Positions 1 to 6,392 of a DNA stretch of 6,392 nucleotides are shown here, piece by piece (the stretch's first letter is position 1; each line of letters begins with the position of its first letter). The notes beneath the pieces were generated by a model that did not search any database, was not told where the DNA came from, and saw only the letters and a list, made by a program, of their open reading frames with translations. Both the position numbers and the translations under genes were made by a program. The DNA comes from Zetaproteobacteria bacterium (GTDB lineage: Bacteria > Pseudomonadota > Zetaproteobacteria > Mariprofundales > Mariprofundaceae): the NCBI GenBank assembly GCA_021545595.1, contig JAJRVG010000126.1:1-6392 (forward strand), given 5' to 3'.

Positions 1-918
1 CGGGTCAACGATGAAGATCGCATCATTGGCAGCATCAAAGATACTTTTCATCTGTCTTTCGCTTTTTTTTAGCAACTCTTCGGCCTGTTTACGTTCGGTA
101 ATGTCCAATGTCGTGCCAATGGATCGCAGAGGTGTGCCGTCATCATCGTAGAAGGTCTTACAGCGTTCATTGACCCATTTTATGGAGCCGTCCTGCATCA
201 TCAGTCTGTGCTCGATATCGTAGGGTGTGTTGTTCTTTACCGATTCCGTATATGCCCTGTCCACAAATGCATAGTCATCGGGGTGCACGATCTTCAGAAA
301 GGTCTGATATGTATTCGCTGTGCCGGATTCCACCCCGAATATACGGCAGTTCTCATCTGACCAGACAAGATCATTGTTAAGCAGATCAAGCATCCAGTGA
401 CCGAGGTGAGCGATGCGTTGTGCTTCATCATGCTGGGCCTGTTGCTCTGCAAGAGCTTCTTCAATCTGTTTGCGCTCGGTAATGTCGAGAACAATGGCAA
501 TGAATACCTTATGAGATTGAAACAGTGATGGCTGGAGGTTGATTTCAACGGGATAGAGCGATCCATCCTTCCTCTGGTGGAGAGTTGTAAATTGAATCTT
601 TTTCTTTTTGCCAGTTATGAGGGGATCAATCAGCTTCAAAAATGATTCACGGGTAAACTCAGGCTTAATATCCACAGGAGTAAGCTTTTTCAACTCATCC
701 TGACTGTATCCCAAGTTTAGCCTGGCACCGTGATTTACCTGAATAAATTTTAATGTTTGAGCATCAATAAAATAAATCTCATTCAGGGAGCCTTCAAGAA
801 TCTCATAAAAAGCAGATGTGTTTTCATCCGCCCGGTTGTCGGCCCGTGCAGCTGCCTCAGCACGCAGCTGTCTAAGCTCTTTGATGAGCTGCACCTTCGT
901 CTTGCTTTCGTCCTGCAT
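1..918 (-). CDS. Multi-PAS sensory/signalling protein, N-terminal part (cut by the left edge)
   Basis: The frame is open from ATG at 918 to base 1, giving 306 residues with no stop. ATG 918 is the first usable start after an in-frame TGA (952-954), with GAGG six bases upstream. Residues about 1-35 are charged and Ala-rich, probably helical, with no signal peptide or membrane segment, so the protein looks cytoplasmic. PAS 1 spans about 38-146 and ends in DITERKQ (145-151). PAS 2 spans about 167-273, has the LGHW...W start typical of PAS_3-type folds (about 174-187), and ends in a second DITERKQ (272-278). A third PAS begins near 287 (SIFDAANDAIFIVD). PAS domains sense ligands, redox state or light, or mediate dimerisation; no cofactor-binding residue can be assigned here. 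The output domain (histidine kinase, GGDEF/EAL or other) lies outside the window, so the function is open. The gene follows trkH after 97 bases and may have its own promoter. Confidence 0.9.
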   Translation of the reverse strand, partial: MQDESKTKVQLIKELRQLRAEAAARADNRADENTSAFYEILEGSLNEIYFIDAQTLKFIQVNHGARLNLGYSQDELKKLTPVDIKPEFTRESFLKLIDPLITGKKKKIQFTTLHQRKDGSLYPVEINLQPSLFQSHKVFIAIVLDITERKQIEEALAEQQAQHDEAQRIAHLGHWMLDLLNNDLVWSDENCRIFGVESGTANTYQTFLKIVHPDDYAFVDRAYTESVKNNTPYDIEHRLMMQDGSIKWVNERCKTFYDDDGTPLRSIGTTLDITERKQAEELLKKSERQMKSIFDAANDAIFIVDP

Positions 919-954
919 GGAGAGCCTCGTACCAACAGTGGAAAATACCGGTCA

Positions 955-983
955 ATATTAGTGCAGTGAAAAATTAAGGTCTA
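955..983 (-). promoter_or_regulatory. Candidate sigma70-type promoter for the PAS gene
   Basis: On the minus strand TAGACC (983-978, four of six matches to TTGACA) is followed by exactly 17 bases and TAATAT (960-955, four of six matches to TATAAT). Transcription would begin near 948, leaving a leader of about 30 bases before ATG 918. Position and spacing fit, but both boxes are imperfect and chance matches of this quality are common in an AT-rich gap. The -35 box overlaps the small dyad listed separately, so the two readings compete. Confidence 0.3.
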
Positions 984-987
984 CCTT
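969..987 (-). terminator. Weak terminator-like dyad after trkH
   Basis: On the minus strand AAGGT (987-983) and ACCTT (980-976) form a five-base inverted repeat with only two bases between, followed by AA and TTTTT (973-969). It lies about 30 bases after the trkH stop. The stem is short and AT-rich and the loop is too tight without opening a base pair, so termination would be inefficient. It is the only terminator-like element seen between trkH and the PAS gene. Confidence 0.2.
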
Positions 988-1015
988 TGGCCGAAAAAAT
1001 ATTGGGAGATGGCCT

Positions 1016-2455
1016 CTATTTTCTCCAGAACTCCGGAACAAGCAGTACAAAGAAGGTAAAGATTTCAAGGCGACCCAGCACCATGCCGAACATGAGTATT
1101 CCTTTAGCCGTATCGGGGAGTGAGGCGTAGTTTGAGCCGGGGCCGACATCACCGAACCCAGGGCCGGTATTGGTCAGGCAAGCTGCTGTAGCAGAGAGAG
1201 CAGTCATCATATCAACGCCTGTTATGGCAAGTAGCGTGGTGATGACGCTGTAGCAGATCATGTAGAGCACAAAGAATCCCCACAATGCCTGTACAACCGG
1301 GCCAGTCACACTCTGTTCACCTATTTTTACATGAATAATGGCGTGCGGGTGAATGAGCCTGCGGACCTCCCGCATGCCCTGCCTGAAGAGCAGCAGTACC
1401 CTGACCACTTTCATGCCGCCGCCGGTGGAGCCTGCACAGGCACCGACAAACATACCTGCCAGTAGAAGCAATCCGGTTCCGGGTGGCCAGACGGCATAGT
1501 CACTGACGGCAAAGCCTGTCGTGGTTGCAATTGCAACCGTATTGAACACCACTTCACCTGTGGTGCCCGCTCCGGCTGACAGTGTGATGGCGCCTACCAG
1601 AATAACCAGAAAGCTGATCCATTTTACATAGGTGCGGAACTCATCATCCTGAAAGTAAGTTTTAAGAGAAAAGCCACGCTTCAATGCTGCGAAGTGGAGG
1701 GTAAAATTTACGCCAGCCAGCAGCATGAAGATAATGATCAGGGTACGGATTGACGATGACTCATAGTAGCCAATGCTGGCATCGTGGGTGGAGAAGCCAC
1801 CAATGGCGACGGTACACATGGCATGATTGACTGCATCGAAGCCGCTCATACCGGCCAGCCAGAGGGAGAGGGTGGTGATGCCGGTCATGGCCAGGTAGAT
1901 ATACCAGAGTACTTTGGCGGTTTCGGTTACGCGTGCAGTCAGCTTATCTTTTACTGGCCCCGGAGTTTCTGCACGGAAGAGTTGCATGCCGCCTACGCCG
2001 AGCAGAGGCATCACCGCTACTGCCAGTACGATGATACCCATACCACCGAGCCACTCCTGCATGGAACGCCAGAAGAGAATTGAGGGAGGCAGATTATCCA
2101 GGCCTGTCAGAATGGTTGCACCGGTAGTGGTCAAGCCGGATGTTGATTCAAACAGGCCGTCGATAACAGTGGTGCATACGCCTGTGGTCCAGAAGGGGAT
2201 GGCACCGAGCAGGGAGAGAATCACCCAGGCCAGAGCCACAATCAGAAATCCATCTTTATGACTTAATCGAGCCGGAGCTGAACCGGCAACACGCATCATG
2301 GCCAGTCCGAGGGCTGATACCAGGCAGCCGGCAAGGATGAAGTGGTCAGCATGGCCGGAGTGATAGTAGAGAGAGATCAGCGCAGGCACCATCATGCCGC
2401 CGCCAAAGAGGGCAACAAGAATGCCGAGTGTCCAAGTGACGCCCTTGGGGTGCAA
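1016..2455 (-). CDS. trkH: Trk system potassium uptake protein TrkH (channel subunit)
   Basis: TrkH forms the inner-membrane, K+-conducting subunit of the Trk uptake system and is gated by TrkA. The 479 residues match the family's usual length of about 480. The SKT/TrkH architecture is visible: two N-terminal helices (about 9-30, 37-58), then four helix-pore-helix repeats. The pore loops carry filter-like segments TTTGAT (109-114), AIGGFST (217-223), ATTTGF (310-315) and TNTGPGFG (428-435). The glycine-rich CAGSTGGGMK (340-349) corresponds to the intramembrane gating loop of the third repeat. The start is TTG at 2455-2453. The codon just upstream is an in-frame TAA, so no longer product is possible; AGGAG (2466-2462) sits six bases away; and the N-terminus aligns from memory with that of E. 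coli TrkH. It lies 162 bases after trkA, so it may be translated independently. No frameshift or missing filter residue was seen. Confidence 0.96.
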   Translation of the reverse strand: MHPKGVTWTLGILVALFGGGMMVPALISLYYHSGHADHFILAGCLVSALGLAMMRVAGSAPARLSHKDGFLIVALAWVILSLLGAIPFWTTGVCTTVIDGLFESTSGLTTTGATILTGLDNLPPSILFWRSMQEWLGGMGIIVLAVAVMPLLGVGGMQLFRAETPGPVKDKLTARVTETAKVLWYIYLAMTGITTLSLWLAGMSGFDAVNHAMCTVAIGGFSTHDASIGYYESSSIRTLIIIFMLLAGVNFTLHFAALKRGFSLKTYFQDDEFRTYVKWISFLVILVGAITLSAGAGTTGEVVFNTVAIATTTGFAVSDYAVWPPGTGLLLLAGMFVGACAGSTGGGMKVVRVLLLFRQGMREVRRLIHPHAIIHVKIGEQSVTGPVVQALWGFFVLYMICYSVITTLLAITGVDMMTALSATAACLTNTGPGFGDVGPGSNYASLPDTAKGILMFGMVLGRLEIFTFFVLLVPEFWRK

Positions 2456-2461
2456 TTAGTT

Positions 2462-2466
2462 CTCCT
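2462..2466 (-). promoter_or_regulatory. Shine-Dalgarno sequence that fixes the TTG start of trkH
   Basis: On the minus strand AGGAG at 2466-2462 lies six bases before TTG (2455-2453). An in-frame TAA directly precedes the TTG. No ATG or GTG start is available before the conserved N-terminal helix, so this site decides the start. A seven-base hairpin arm begins three bases upstream of it, at 2469. Confidence 0.75.
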
Positions 2467-2468
2467 GC

Positions 2469-2492
2469 GTGTGAGAGCGTCCTGCCTCACAC
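2469..2492. repeat. Inverted repeat with 7-base arms next to the trkH ribosome binding site
   Basis: GTGTGAG (2469-2475) and CTCACAC (2486-2492) are perfect reverse complements around a ten-base loop. In the transcript the hairpin would end three bases before the trkH Shine-Dalgarno sequence. It could be a protein-binding dyad or a leader hairpin that influences trkH translation. The half-site spacing (12 bases between TGTGA and TCACA) does not fit the CRP consensus, which has six. Confidence 0.6.
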
Positions 2493-2500
2493 TTGTGGGC

Positions 2501-2528
2501 GCATTGCAAAAGCACGGTTTTGCAATGC
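2501..2528. repeat. Perfect 11-base inverted repeat in the trkA-trkH gap
   Basis: GCATTGCAAAA (2501-2511) and TTTTGCAATGC (2518-2528) are exact reverse complements around a six-base loop. This is the strongest hairpin in the window. No T-run follows the stem on either strand, so it is not a standard intrinsic terminator. It may protect the 3' end of the ntrYX-trkA message, pause transcription, or be one copy of an intergenic repeat family. Its function cannot be told from this window. Confidence 0.7.
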
Positions 2529-2538
2529 TTGCTAAAGC

Positions 2539-2554
2539 CGCACATCCATGTACG
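2539..2554. repeat. Near-perfect palindrome in the trkA-trkH gap
   Basis: CGCACAT (2539-2545) and ATGTACG (2548-2554) pair at six of seven positions around two bases; the seventh is a G-T wobble in the minus-strand transcript. With two pairs opened it would make a small tetraloop hairpin. It is the third dyad in under 90 bases and probably belongs to the same composite element as the two dyads closer to trkH. Confidence 0.45.
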
Positions 2555-2617
2555 GGAAGTCAGCGCCTTGATTGATACACTATGCCTACCAGAAAAGTGT
2601 GATTGCATGACGCAGGC

Positions 2618-3988
2618 CTAGAAGAATTCCAGATGGACTTCAAAGAGCTTTTCAACCGTGCGCAGTGATTTACTCTGGGTTACCAGAAGTACATGATCAT
2701 CCGGTTTAATCGTGGTGGTCCCATCGGGAATAATAACACGCTCTTCGCGGATAATGGCACCGATCACTGTATTATCCGGCAATTTAAGCTCACTCAATGG
2801 TATGTGCAGGATATTGGAAGTCTCCAGTGCAACAGCCTCCAGCACTTCCAGTGTTCCATCACCCAGAGGCGACATGCCGAGAATACGTCCTTTACGGACA
2901 TGCCTCAGAATAGATGAGGCGGTTGTAAAGCGGGGAGATACGGTGATATCGAGTCCGATCTGGCGGACAAGATCGGTGTAGATCGCCCGGTTTACCAGTG
3001 TAATAACATGGGAGACATCATATTTCTGGGCAATCAGGCTGGCGAGGATATTGGTTTCATCGTCATTGGTCAGTGCCAGAAAATCGTCCATGCTGTCGAT
3101 CGCCTCTTCCTCGAGAAGGTCACGATCCAGTGCGCTTCCATGGATAACCACGCTGCTGTCGAGCTGTTCGGCCAGCCACTGAGCCCGTCTCGGATTATGT
3201 TCGATCAGTTTAATAGATGCGCCCATTTTTTCCAGTTGTTGGGCGACAATAAAGCCAACGTTACCACCACCTACCATCATGACATTGCGGGTTTTTTGCT
3301 CCGATGTCTCATGGCCAATATGCTTCAGAAAACTGTTCACCTGATCTTTGGAGAGGGCGATATAGACACTGTCTCCCGCCAGAAGAACGGTGTCTGATTT
3401 TGGCACACACCATTTCCGGTTGTGCTCGTGTGCCACGATATAGGTATGGATATCCCCCATGACCTCATCAAGCTCATTCAGTGCCAGACCTGCCAGAATT
3501 CCCTTGGGAGGAACCCTTAGTCCGAGCAGTTGTACCCGGCCGTCAGCGAAGTCCTGTGCATCAACAGCAGATGAGATCTGGAAGCGCTTGATGATTGAGT
3601 TCGCCGCCTCCCGTTCCGGTGAAATAATCAGATCAATTGGAAGTTCATCACGTCCAAAGAGACCGCTGCTGTTAACGTAGTCAGGCTCACGGATGCGGGC
3701 CATTTTTGTGGTTACCTTGAAGAGTGAATGGGCCACCTGACATGCCAGCATGTTGGTCTCATCATTGGTTGTGGCTGCTATCAAAAGTTCGGCATTCTCG
3801 GCTCCCGCCTTCCTCAGAACAGATGGATAGGAGGCTTGCCCGAGAACGGTTTTTACATCCATAGTGTCTGCTACGCGTTCCAGACGTTCTGCATCATTGT
3901 CGACAACAACGACATCGTTACCCTCTGTTGCCAGACGTTGAGCAATGTAGAAGCCCACCTCTCCGGCACCAAGAATCAGTATATTCAT
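2618..3988 (-). CDS. trkA: Trk system potassium uptake protein TrkA (NAD-binding gating subunit)
   Basis: TrkA is a peripheral cytoplasmic protein that forms a ring under TrkH and gates K+ uptake in response to nucleotide binding. The 456 residues match the family (E. coli about 458). Two tandem RCK units are visible. RCK_N1 has the Rossmann motif GAGEVG (7-12) with an acidic residue after the second strand (D30), and is followed by RCK_C1 (about 145-226). RCK_N2 has GGGNVG (240-245) with E263, and is followed by RCK_C2 (about 370-450). Both units keep NAALTND/TND-like strand-end motifs (AATTNDETN 71-79, ALTNDDETN 305-313). It starts at ATG 3988 with GGAG eight bases upstream (4000-3997). The start overlaps the ntrX stop by four bases (ATGA, 3988-3985), implying translational coupling. 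Both nucleotide-binding halves look intact. Confidence 0.97.
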   Translation of the reverse strand: MNILILGAGEVGFYIAQRLATEGNDVVVVDNDAERLERVADTMDVKTVLGQASYPSVLRKAGAENAELLIAATTNDETNMLACQVAHSLFKVTTKMARIREPDYVNSSGLFGRDELPIDLIISPEREAANSIIKRFQISSAVDAQDFADGRVQLLGLRVPPKGILAGLALNELDEVMGDIHTYIVAHEHNRKWCVPKSDTVLLAGDSVYIALSKDQVNSFLKHIGHETSEQKTRNVMMVGGGNVGFIVAQQLEKMGASIKLIEHNPRRAQWLAEQLDSSVVIHGSALDRDLLEEEAIDSMDDFLALTNDDETNILASLIAQKYDVSHVITLVNRAIYTDLVRQIGLDITVSPRFTTASSILRHVRKGRILGMSPLGDGTLEVLEAVALETSNILHIPLSELKLPDNTVIGAIIREERVIIPDGTTTIKPDDHVLLVTQSKSLRTVEKLFEVHLEFF

Positions 3989-5373
3989 TCCTTCTTCTCC
4001 GGTGTGCTCAGGCCAAAACTTTTGATTTTACGGTGCAACTGACTTCGTTCCATACCGATGGAGGTAGCTGTGCGGCTGATATTCCAATCATTCTGCTCAA
4101 GATAGTGTAGCAGATAGCTTCTTTCAAATGACTCGCGGGCATTGTGGAAACTGCTGGAAAACGAGCTGTCGCCACGACTTTGTGTGGTTGGATGAACAGG
4201 TGCAGATGATGCATCCAGTGGCAGCATATTTTCAGGTGTCATCTCAACACCGGGCCGGAGGATATGGCAGCGCTCAATATAATTTCTAAGTTCACGGATA
4301 TTTCCCGCCCAGGGATAATTCTGCATCATGGTGATGGCACTTTCAGAGAAATGAACCGGATCACCACTCAGTAGCTGTGACTGTTCAGTTGCCAGCGTCT
4401 CCACCAGCAGTGGCAAATCTTCGATACGTTCACGCAGTGCGGGAAGATGTATGGTGACCACATTAAGGCGATAGTAGAAATCATCACGCAGCCTGCCTTC
4501 ATGCAGGAGTTTCTCCGGTTCATGAGAGCTGGCACTGATGATTCTGATATTGGCGGGGATCGGTGTCGGATTACCCAGTCGCTGGATATGTCGCTCCTGC
4601 ATGGCACGCAGTACCTTGGCCTGGGTACTCAGGCTGAGTTCACGGATCTCATCAAAAAAGAGGGAGCCCTCATGGGCGGATTCAAAACGCCCCCGTTGTG
4701 CATGCAGAGCTCCGGGGAATGCCCCTTTTTCATGACCGAAGAGCTCGGAGTCCATCTGTGCTTCGGGGATGCTTGCTGTATTCAACTCAACAAAGGCACC
4801 CTCAGATCGTTTTGACTGGAGATGGATCTGGTAGGCAGCAACCGCCTTACCAGTACCGTGTTCACCGAGGATCAGCACAGTAGTATCGGTGATGGCAACA
4901 CGCCGGATCAGTTTTCTGATATCTTTAATAGCACTGCTCTGACCAATCAGTTCATGCCGGGTCTTCTGATGAATGTTCTGTTTCAGATCAACATTTTCCC
5001 GTTCCAGTTTACGCTTCTCCAGTGCGTTACGGAGCAGGATGAGAAGCCGGTCAGAAGAGAGTGGTTTCTCAACAAAATCGAATGCGCCTTGGCGTGTGGC
5101 GCGAACAGCGGTGTCGATGGTTGCATGGCCGGACATGATGATGATTGGAACATTGGGATCTATCGGAAGAATACGGCTCATGGTCTCAAGGCCATCAATG
5201 CCCGGCATCCAGATATCCAGCAGGATGCAGTCGACGGGCTGTTTACGAAATCTGGCAACAGCTTCTTCACCGGAGGCGGCACAGGAAACGAGATACCCCT
5301 CATCTTCAAAAAGTCCCTGTAACGACTCCCGGATTGTCGGCTCGTCATCAACGACCATTATTCGTGCGCTCAT
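3985..5373 (-). CDS. ntrX: NtrX-type response regulator with AAA+ sigma54-interaction domain and Fis-type HTH
   Basis: This is a cytoplasmic transcriptional regulator, phosphorylated by NtrY, of 462 residues. The receiver domain (about 3-118) has acidic D9/D10, phospho-acceptor D53, switch residue S81 and K103. The AAA+ domain (about 142-370) has Walker A GEHGTGK (170-176), Walker B FFDE (239-242), an arginine-finger region LRDDFYYRL (295-303) and the sensor II segment GNIREL (357-362). The sigma54-contact loop reads GAFPGA (217-222) instead of GAFTGA, with P220 in place of the key threonine. Residues about 385-412 are a Ser-rich linker. A Fis-like helix-turn-helix (about 415-455) ends in the MERSQLHRKIK segment typical of NtrX rather than NtrC. 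ATG 5373 overlaps the ntrY stop by four bases and has GGAG five bases upstream (5382-5379). NtrX is preferred over NtrC because of the NtrY partner, the trkA neighbour and the C-terminus. Confidence 0.93.
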   Translation of the reverse strand: MSARIMVVDDEPTIRESLQGLFEDEGYLVSCAASGEEAVARFRKQPVDCILLDIWMPGIDGLETMSRILPIDPNVPIIIMSGHATIDTAVRATRQGAFDFVEKPLSSDRLLILLRNALEKRKLERENVDLKQNIHQKTRHELIGQSSAIKDIRKLIRRVAITDTTVLILGEHGTGKAVAAYQIHLQSKRSEGAFVELNTASIPEAQMDSELFGHEKGAFPGALHAQRGRFESAHEGSLFFDEIRELSLSTQAKVLRAMQERHIQRLGNPTPIPANIRIISASSHEPEKLLHEGRLRDDFYYRLNVVTIHLPALRERIEDLPLLVETLATEQSQLLSGDPVHFSESAITMMQNYPWAGNIRELRNYIERCHILRPGVEMTPENMLPLDASSAPVHPTTQSRGDSSFSSSFHNARESFERSYLLHYLEQNDWNISRTATSIGMERSQLHRKIKSFGLSTPEKKE

Positions 5374-6392
5374 GATTGCTCCATGCTGAATTCTTCCATT
5401 GGCAGGCGCAAGCAGAAGTGTGTCGGGTTGGTGTTGGAGAGCAGTGTAAGATTTCCATTATGCTCATCCACAATTCGATTCGCTATTGCAAGGCCCAGCC
5501 CAGATCCTGACTCCTTAGTGGAGAAATAGGCTTCAAAGATATGCCCGGCCGTCTCCTCGGGAATCCCCGGACCACCATCCTGAATATGAAATTCGACCAT
5601 ATTCAGGTCGTGCCCGCCTGAGAGATGAACTGGTGCAAGCGACGCTTCCGTTGCTGCCAGAGCGTTGTCCATCAGGTTAATCAGAACCTGTCGAATCTGA
5701 TCCACATCGCAGTAACATAGTGTGTCATCCGCAAACTGTTCCACGTGAACACGTGGGTAGGCACCATAGAGTTCAGCCATATCGGTGATCAGATCCCTGG
5801 CATGCACGGTTTCAGGTTTGGGTTTGGGTAGTCGGGCAAGATCTGAAAAGTCACCAAGCAGGCGTTGTAGCCGCTCGACCTGGGTGATGATGGCATGCGT
5901 GCAGCTGTCAAACACTTCAGTGTCATCGGCCGTGTTCCGAAAACGGCGCTGCAGACGTTCTGCTGCCAGCTTAATTGGTGTCAGTGGATTTTTGATCTCA
6001 TGTGCAAGCCTCTGTGCCACTTCAGACCAGGCGCGGTGGCGCTGGGCCTCAGCAAGGCTACTGACATCATCGAGAACCATCAGGTGGCCGGAGAAGCCGG
6101 TTGAACCGGCACCGCTGAGTTTTGCCCCGCGGGCGAGAATATGGAGATTGCGGTGGTTGATCAGTAGCTCCAGTTCACGCTGCAGATGCTCCTCCTGCTG
6201 ATGACAGAGTTCATCGTAGAACTGCCCGACCAATTGCAAGCTGCCACTGCAGAGTGGTGAGATGGGACGGCCTGGCACCCACTCGACTGAGAGGTCGAGC
6301 AGCTCGCGCATTGACTGATTCAGCAATCGGATATTTCCGGCCGCATCAATCAGCAGTACGCCGGTCTGCAGGTTGGCCAGCAGCGTCTCCAG
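5370..6392 (-). CDS. ntrY: NtrY-type sensor histidine kinase, C-terminal part (cut by the right edge)
   Basis: The frame is open from base 6392 to the TGA at 5372-5370, giving 341 residues; the true start lies outside the window. NtrY proteins are inner-membrane kinases with an N-terminal sensor and HAMP region, none of which is visible here. The visible part starts inside a PAS domain (LETLLANLQTGVLLIDAAG at 1-19, running to about 115). The dimerisation/phospho-acceptor helix has H131 in RLAHEIKNPLTPIKLAAERL (128-147), a strongly NtrY-like H-box. The catalytic domain follows with N-box NLMDNALAA (about 239-247), G1 DGGPGIP (272-278), an F-box-like FEAYFSTK (286-293) and G2 GSGLGLAI (296-303). 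All key residues are present, so the kinase core should be active. It would phosphorylate D53 of NtrX, whose start codon overlaps this stop codon in an ATGA. Confidence 0.93.
   Translation of the reverse strand: METLLANLQTGVLLIDAAGNIRLLNQSMRELLDLSVEWVPGRPISPLCSGSLQLVGQFYDELCHQQEEHLQRELELLINHRNLHILARGAKLSGAGSTGFSGHLMVLDDVSSLAEAQRHRAWSEVAQRLAHEIKNPLTPIKLAAERLQRRFRNTADDTEVFDSCTHAIITQVERLQRLLGDFSDLARLPKPKPETVHARDLITDMAELYGAYPRVHVEQFADDTLCYCDVDQIRQVLINLMDNALAATEASLAPVHLSGGHDLNMVEFHIQDGGPGIPEETAGHIFEAYFSTKESGSGLGLAIANRIVDEHNGNLTLLSNTNPTHFCLRLPMEEFSMEQS

Noticed and set aside
294..566. A 90-residue minus-strand open frame inside the PAS gene.
   Set aside because: It is out of frame with the continuous 306-codon PAS reading frame, which has clear PAS motifs throughout. 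It shows no family resemblance of its own.
2470..2491. A CRP-like site, from TGTGA and TCACA half-sites before trkH.
   Set aside because: The half-sites are 12 bases apart rather than the six needed by CRP. It is recorded as a simple inverted repeat instead.
2501..2528. An intrinsic terminator after trkA.
   Set aside because: The stem is strong but is not followed by a T-run on the minus strand; the next bases are GCCCAC. Without the U-tract a standard Rho-independent terminator is not supported.
2342..2575. A 77-residue plus-strand frame that spans the start of trkH and the gap, considered as a small divergent gene.
   Set aside because: Its first half is antisense to the conserved TrkH N-terminus and the rest is made from the palindromes. 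It starts with GTG without a convincing ribosome binding site.
2456..2617. A sigma54 (-24/-12) promoter upstream of trkH, looked for because NtrX-type regulators belong to the sigma54 activator family.
   Set aside because: No GG-N10-GC pair with TGGCAC/TTGC-like context was found on the minus strand of the gap.
4822..5322. A 166-residue open frame on the plus strand, antisense to ntrX, and similar long plus-strand frames at 4447-4815, 3008-3397 and 5785-6201.
   Set aside because: Each lies fully inside a well-supported minus-strand gene and has no recognisable domain. Such antisense frames are expected opposite GC-balanced coding sequence.

Overview
All recognisable genes lie on the minus strand, so the window reads right to left. 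In transcription order they are: the 3' part of a sensor histidine kinase (ntrY), its response regulator (ntrX), the two subunits of a Trk potassium uptake system (trkA, trkH), and the 5' part of a multi-PAS signalling protein that runs off the left edge. Both edges cut genes. No rRNA, tRNA, CRISPR array, insertion sequence or phage gene was seen.

The organism is a proteobacterium of roughly balanced GC. This rests on the NtrY H-box, the NtrX-type regulator with a Fis-like C-terminus, and the order ntrY-ntrX-trkA-trkH, a known neighbourhood in several proteobacterial classes. A more exact placement (gamma-, zeta- or delta-like) cannot be settled by eye.

Layout. Positions 6392-3985 hold ntrY and ntrX, and trkA follows to 2618. 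ntrY/ntrX and ntrX/trkA each overlap by four bases (ATGA), which indicates one translationally coupled transcript. A 162-base gap (2456-2617) then separates trkA from trkH. It holds three hairpin-forming inverted repeats in under 90 bases, including a perfect 11-base-arm dyad, and is the main unexplained non-coding structure. trkH starts with TTG directly after an in-frame TAA and behind a good Shine-Dalgarno sequence. A 97-base gap (919-1015) precedes the PAS gene and contains a candidate promoter and a weak terminator-like dyad.

How the genes work together. NtrY senses a signal (its sensor region is mostly outside the window) and phosphorylates NtrX. TrkA is the cytoplasmic nucleotide-binding gating subunit of the TrkH potassium channel. 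Co-transcription of ntrYX with trkA suggests a link between this two-component system and ion or osmotic homeostasis, but no regulatory site was found to prove it. The PAS protein has its own gap and candidate promoter and is probably a separate unit.

Nothing here looks like a wholly new system. The best leads are the GAFPGA variant of the sigma54-contact loop in NtrX and the palindrome cluster between trkA and trkH.
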